DNA from: Clostridia bacterium
Lineage (GTDB): Bacteria > Bacillota > Clostridia > Oscillospirales > CAG-272
Assembly: GCA_017935225.1 (NCBI GenBank)
Contig: JAGBIA010000055.1
Span: 1-51,889 of the forward strand
Reading direction: 5' to 3'
DNA: 51,889 nucleotides
Shown here piece by piece: positions 48,931 to 51,889 of this stretch. How positions within the stretch are numbered: the stretch's first letter is position 1; every line of letters starts with the position of its first letter. The notes beneath the pieces were generated by a model, which made no database searches, had not been told where the DNA came from, and worked only from the letters and a program-made list of their open reading frames with translations. The position numbers and the translations under genes are program-made.

Positions 48931-50686
48931 TGTTATTTCCTCCTGACACTTGTGTCTTGTTTTCTAAAAGTTTCTTGCCCGAAATAAGATCGGGATCTAT
49001 AAACTGACCGTTGAGAGAGCAGAGCAGAAGCAGCCCGCTATCCTCGAGAAAAATACTGCTGCCGCATTTGCCGAGCGTCTCGCCCTTTGCGAGCACGTCT
49101 CCCACCGCACAATCGATACTGCTGAGATGGCAGTACCACGTTGCAAGTCCCATTCCGTGATCGATCACCACGAAGTTTCCGAGATGCAGAGCGTAGCCCG
49201 TATAGATCACACGCCCGATGTTGAGAGCACCCACGTTCGCATCCTTGAGAGATGATACGTAATCGACTCCGAGTGCCGCAAAATCTTCGTTAAGCTCCTC
49301 GTCTATGACGAAGTGATCTCCGTATGAGTATCCGCGAGTAAGGTCTGCATCAAACGAGGCAAATTCGCCGCGGAAGAGTGCCTTTGCCGTATTCTTGGGT
49401 TCGATACTCATTTTAATTCTCTTGATCTCATTAAGAGCCGTATCCGAGATTGCATTGTTTATGACCTTTTTGCTCTTCGTGAGCGTTATTGTGTTTTGGA
49501 TCGGGGCATCTATAACGGTTACGGAAAATTCCTTACTTGCCGCACCGCTCGAGAGTGTGAAACGAATCTCACCCTCAGGCGTTCCGTAGGGAATAGGCAG
49601 AAACGCGTATGCGTTACCGTCGGAATATGAGAATATAGGCTTTATCGACTCAATAGCTTTCTGTGCAGTTATTCCGTCGACCTGCTCTTCATTACTTGCA
49701 TCCTCGCTGACCGCTGAGTATATTACCTTCGAGCCCTGTTCGATATCAAGGACCGAAAGAGTAATGAACTCACCCGGACGGACAACACTCGCACTGACAT
49801 CGAAGCTCGCGTAGTTTTTACATACAACGTCGAATTTGTAGTCCAAGAAGCCGTACGCAGAGCGATCATCTCTGCGCGCCCAGCTTGCCGTGATATCAAC
49901 GTGCAGAAGAGATCCCGCCGTCGCGGTGATATATGAAAGTCGGTCGAGATCTCCCTCATATATAAGCGCTCCTTCACTGTCGGTAACGGTTACAGAGCAG
50001 ATGTCTGGGAGCTTTGAAAACTCAAGCGAAACACTTCCGCTCATCTCAAACCTTTGTATCCTCGAGACCGTATCTATCTCGGTAGCTCGCTTCGTTTCAC
50101 CGTCAAGTTTCTTGTACTGCCAATACGTATTGCGCGGAAGTATCGTAGCGCCTTGCTTTGTCATAAGTACAGGTGGAGTTGCCTCGGGATATGCGGCTTC
50201 AGAATAGCCTGAATTCAAGAAATCTTCATAGTGCTCCTTCGAGACTTCGAAGTACTTTCCGCCATAGGAAAGGTAGCTCGTGCTCGGAGAGGAAGAAAAG
50301 TAGCAATCGTAATCGACGGTATCGTCACCATAGTCGATGAAAATGCGGTAATTCGGCTCGCTTGCTATGTTATCGGGGATCGCATTCAGCTCCTTACCTG
50401 AATTGAGCGAGGTGAGAAGATTGACAAGGAATGATCCCTCAACGTAGCTTTCAGTGACAGTTTCACTCGCGATAATTTTGTTTTCATCGTTATATAAAGT
50501 CACCGACACGTCGTGTGCATCAAAGAGCGTATCTTCCTTGAAATAAACGTGCCATACCGCAAGTATCGTCGGAATGAGTATAGCAAGAAGGCAGGGGACT
50601 GCTATAAGAGGAGCGTAGCGAAACGCACGCTTCTGCCGCAGATCGTTTATGAAGTCCGCAAAGAACTTTTTTATATCCTTGAACAA
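48917..50686 (-). CDS. M23-like (LytM) protein with lost metal ligands
   Basis: 589 aa from a TTG at 50686, supported by AAAGGAGG seven bases upstream; an in-frame start at 50728 lacks such a site. One transmembrane helix (about 20-45 from the TTG), a long beta-rich extracellular region, and a C-terminal LytM-type fold containing GNFVVIDHGMGLATWYCHLSSIDC. In active M23 enzymes the ligands are H-x3-D and H-x-H. Here the first region reads ALGVDY, with the His gone, and the final H-x-H region reads LLLLCSLNGQFIDP, with no His. It is thus probably a non-catalytic regulator, like EnvC or NlpD. It heads the operon with plsY. Confidence 0.8.
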   Translation of the reverse strand: MFKDIKKFFADFINDLRQKRAFRYAPLIAVPCLLAILIPTILAVWHVYFKEDTLFDAHDVSVTLYNDENKIIASETVTESYVEGSFLVNLLTSLNSGKELNAIPDNIASEPNYRIFIDYGDDTVDYDCYFSSSPSTSYLSYGGKYFEVSKEHYEDFLNSGYSEAAYPEATPPVLMTKQGATILPRNTYWQYKKLDGETKRATEIDTVSRIQRFEMSGSVSLEFSKLPDICSVTVTDSEGALIYEGDLDRLSYITATAGSLLHVDITASWARRDDRSAYGFLDYKFDVVCKNYASFDVSASVVRPGEFITLSVLDIEQGSKVIYSAVSEDASNEEQVDGITAQKAIESIKPIFSYSDGNAYAFLPIPYGTPEGEIRFTLSSGAASKEFSVTVIDAPIQNTITLTKSKKVINNAISDTALNEIKRIKMSIEPKNTAKALFRGEFASFDADLTRGYSYGDHFVIDEELNEDFAALGVDYVSSLKDANVGALNIGRVIYTGYALHLGNFVVIDHGMGLATWYCHLSSIDCAVGDVLAKGETLGKCGSSIFLEDSGLLLLCSLNGQFIDPDLISGKKLLENKTQVSGGNNNDVQ

Positions 50687-50733
50687 GATCTCGCCTCCTT
50701 TCGAGTATATCTCGTCACAATATACCAAATTAT

Positions 50734-50762
50734 ATTATACAACAAGAAAGCGATTTGGTCAA
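50734..50762 (-). promoter_or_regulatory. Promoter of the M23-plsY-methyltransferase operon
   Basis: Minus strand: TTGACC at 50762-50757, 17-bp spacer, TATAAT at 50739-50734; the TTG start at 50686 is about 48 bp downstream. Confidence 0.85.
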
Positions 50763-50776
50763 GAGTTTTTTTACAC

Positions 50777-51451
50777 TTAACTTATATCATATGTAATTCC
50801 GTAGCTTTTGGCATATCTTTGAGCAAAAGAATCGCGTGAACAGCGTATAACGAAAGAGCTCGACGCACCGTCAAAAGCACCGTAGCCGATCGAACTTACC
50901 GTGTCGGGAATGCTGACCGAGACGAGCGACGGACAGCCCTTAAAGGCAAACCAATCTATCTTTTCAATGCCGTTTGAGATCACGATACTCTCAACGCTTG
51001 CTGATGAGAGCGCATCGCTGCCGATAGAGTAAACCTTGTAGCCGTCGATCAGATAGGGAATAACGATATTCTTTTGCGTGCTATCGATCTGAGTTATGCA
51101 TGCCATCCCATCAATTACTGTGTACTTGAAGGTGTCTTCCTCTTCTTTTGCATCTGCTTCGGTCTCTTCGTCACTTTGCTTCTCACCCTTCAGCTTCTCG
51201 ATCTCAGCGCGAAGCTCTGCGATCTCCTTTTTGCTCTGGGCGTCGGATAACTGATGATCCTGTAACAGCGCGCGTATCTGCGCCTCAAGCGCACGTATTT
51301 GCGCGTCTGTATCACCCACAGGAGTGGTCGCATTCGGTGTGTCGGTGCTGTCGGACGGTGCAGTGCCGGGTATCCAGGCGCAAGCCGAGAGAAGCGCGGA
51401 GAGAACAATTGCCGCCGACAATATAATAATGGTAGCTTTTTTCTTTTTCAT
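50777..51451 (-). CDS. BspA-type leucine-rich-repeat lipoprotein
   Basis: 224 aa. Signal peptide with lipobox LSAC, a Thr/Pro/Asp linker, a coiled coil (about 49-95, IRALEAQIRALLQDH then KKEIAELRAEIEKLKG), and a C-terminal BspA/LRR_5 domain with units such as YKVYSIGSDALSSA, IEKIDWFAFKGCPSL and VSSIGYGAFDGASS. Such proteins bind host or cell-surface partners. A lipid-anchored coiled-coil stalk carrying a short three-repeat head is a small version of the family. Confidence 0.85.
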   Translation of the reverse strand: MKKKKATIIILSAAIVLSALLSACAWIPGTAPSDSTDTPNATTPVGDTDAQIRALEAQIRALLQDHQLSDAQSKKEIAELRAEIEKLKGEKQSDEETEADAKEEEDTFKYTVIDGMACITQIDSTQKNIVIPYLIDGYKVYSIGSDALSSASVESIVISNGIEKIDWFAFKGCPSLVSVSIPDTVSSIGYGAFDGASSSFVIRCSRDSFAQRYAKSYGITYDIS

Positions 51452-51586
51452 AGAATTTTTCCTCCATAAATTGTTTTGCAGATGGATCTGCCGTTATATT
51501 AGAATACCACATCCCTATGCTAAAAAACGATAGAAGTGTGTCGAAAAGAATATTTGAAAAAAATAAAAAAATTTGTGAAAAAGTTA

Positions 51587-51615
51587 TTGACATTTGACAG
51601 CAAATGTTGTATAAT
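51587..51615 (+). promoter_or_regulatory. Promoter of the tRNA gene
   Basis: TTGACA at 51587-51592, 17-bp spacer, TATAAT at 51610-51615; a second TTGACA at 51594-51599 is too close to pair well. The tRNA begins at 51635. Confidence 0.85.
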
Positions 51616-51634
51616 ATACAAGCCGCGTTTTTGA

Positions 51635-51711
51635 GGGCCATTAGCTCAGTTGGTTAGAGCAACCGGCTCATAACCGGTCGGTCCGGGGTTCGAGTCCCTG
51701 ATGGCCCACCA
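51635..51711 (+). tRNA. tRNA with CAT anticodon (Met or Ile2)
   Basis: 77 nt including the encoded CCA. Acceptor GGGCCAT / ATGGCCC with discriminator A; D arm GCTC/GAGC; anticodon arm ACCGG/CCGGT with loop CTCATAA (anticodon 51669-51671); T loop TTCGAGT. CAT may be elongator Met, or Ile2 if TilS modifies C34; the sequence alone does not decide, and it is not an initiator type. It precedes an rRNA promoter. Confidence 0.93.
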
Positions 51712-51804
51712 AGCCTTCACTACGGTGGAGGCTTACCCAAAGCGGCGCACCTAAAAGCCCCGAAAAAAACTTTGAAAAAACTTGAAAAAAGTTTCAAAAA
51801 GGTA

Positions 51805-51889
51805 TTGACAAAGGCAAAAAGGTGTGGTATAATACTAAAGCTGTCGCGAAAAAGGACAGCGAACGGTCATTGAAAATTGAACAACAAGA
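51805..51889 (+). promoter_or_regulatory. rRNA operon promoter and leader (16S lies outside the window)
   Basis: TTGACA at 51805-51810, 17-bp spacer, TATAAT at 51828-51833, preceded by A/T tracts like an UP element (51766-51800). The end of the window, CATTGAAAATTGAACAACA, is the kind of leader found upstream of 16S rRNA genes in Clostridia. The 16S gene itself is not in view. Confidence 0.75.

Noticed and set aside
1-51889. CRISPR arrays, insertion sequences, transposases
   Set aside because: I saw no regularly spaced direct repeats with spacers and no protein with transposase or integrase motifs in the window.

Overview
The window looks like chromosomal DNA of a spore-forming member of the Clostridia (Firmicutes), probably an uncultured gut-type lineage. 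The evidence is a cotJABC spore-coat operon, a SipL-like spore morphogenesis gene behind a sigma-E-like promoter, hprK, many lipoproteins with classical lipoboxes, an ECF folate S-component under a tetrahydrofolate (THF) riboswitch, and strong TTGACA/TATAAT promoters with 16-17 bp spacers. A tRNA(CAT) gene and the promoter/leader of an apparent rRNA operon close the right edge.

Layout. (1) 1-6.7 kb is an AT-rich accessory island. It holds a truncated VanZ-like gene and then a minus-strand operon: a HEPN-like protein (RX4H motif), a 107-nt tRNA-like RNA with encoded CCA whose anticodon stem is stretched to 20 bp, a second RX4H HEPN-like protein, and a large TPR / GreA-C-like / PIN-like protein. 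This combination of RNA-cleavage-type proteins around a structured tRNA mimic is the most interesting object here and looks like an undescribed RNA-centred conflict (toxin-antitoxin or abortive-infection) system. (2) 6.7-8.0 kb is cotJABC. (3) 8.1-10.5 kb is a polar amino-acid ABC transporter operon. (4) 10.8-11.4 kb is a HIT protein. (5) 11.4-17.3 kb is a minus-strand housekeeping operon (DUF512 radical SAM, der, HAD hydrolase, obg, pyrophosphatase, histidine phosphatase). (6) 17.4-18.9 kb is the SipL-like gene. (7) 19-22.1 kb is an alpha/beta hydrolase plus a DUF4838 lipoprotein.

(8) 22.2-29.6 kb is a compact minus-strand podovirus-type head cassette: small terminase, large terminase, beta-propeller/nozzle-like protein, portal, scaffold-like protein, a 21-aa membrane peptide, coat and a connector-like protein. 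Every frame is intact and the base composition is host-like, but there is no integrase, replication, lysis or tail-fibre gene. It may be a domesticated or satellite capsid module. (9) 29.6-31.8 kb has a membrane-anchored protein and a PrsA/SurA-like foldase. (10) 32-34 kb is hprK plus a sugar isomerase/epimerase. (11) 34.1-36 kb is an MBL-fold lipoprotein. (12) 36.2-38.4 kb is a frameshifted phosphodiester-glycosidase gene with a 2H phosphoesterase. (13) 38.4-41.3 kb is nanA with two esterase-like alpha/beta hydrolases.

(14) 41.4-43.5 kb is THF riboswitch - folT - folC. (15) 43.5-45.6 kb is a tandem pair of paralogous beta-helix proteins. (16) 45.6-50.8 kb is a four-gene operon: degenerate M23 protein, plsY, METTL25-like methyltransferase, divergent FolC/Mur-ligase paralogue. 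(17) 50.8-51.5 kb is a BspA-type LRR lipoprotein. (18) 51.6-51.9 kb is tRNA(CAT) and the rrn promoter.

All calls come from reading the sequence and remembered family motifs; no database search was run.
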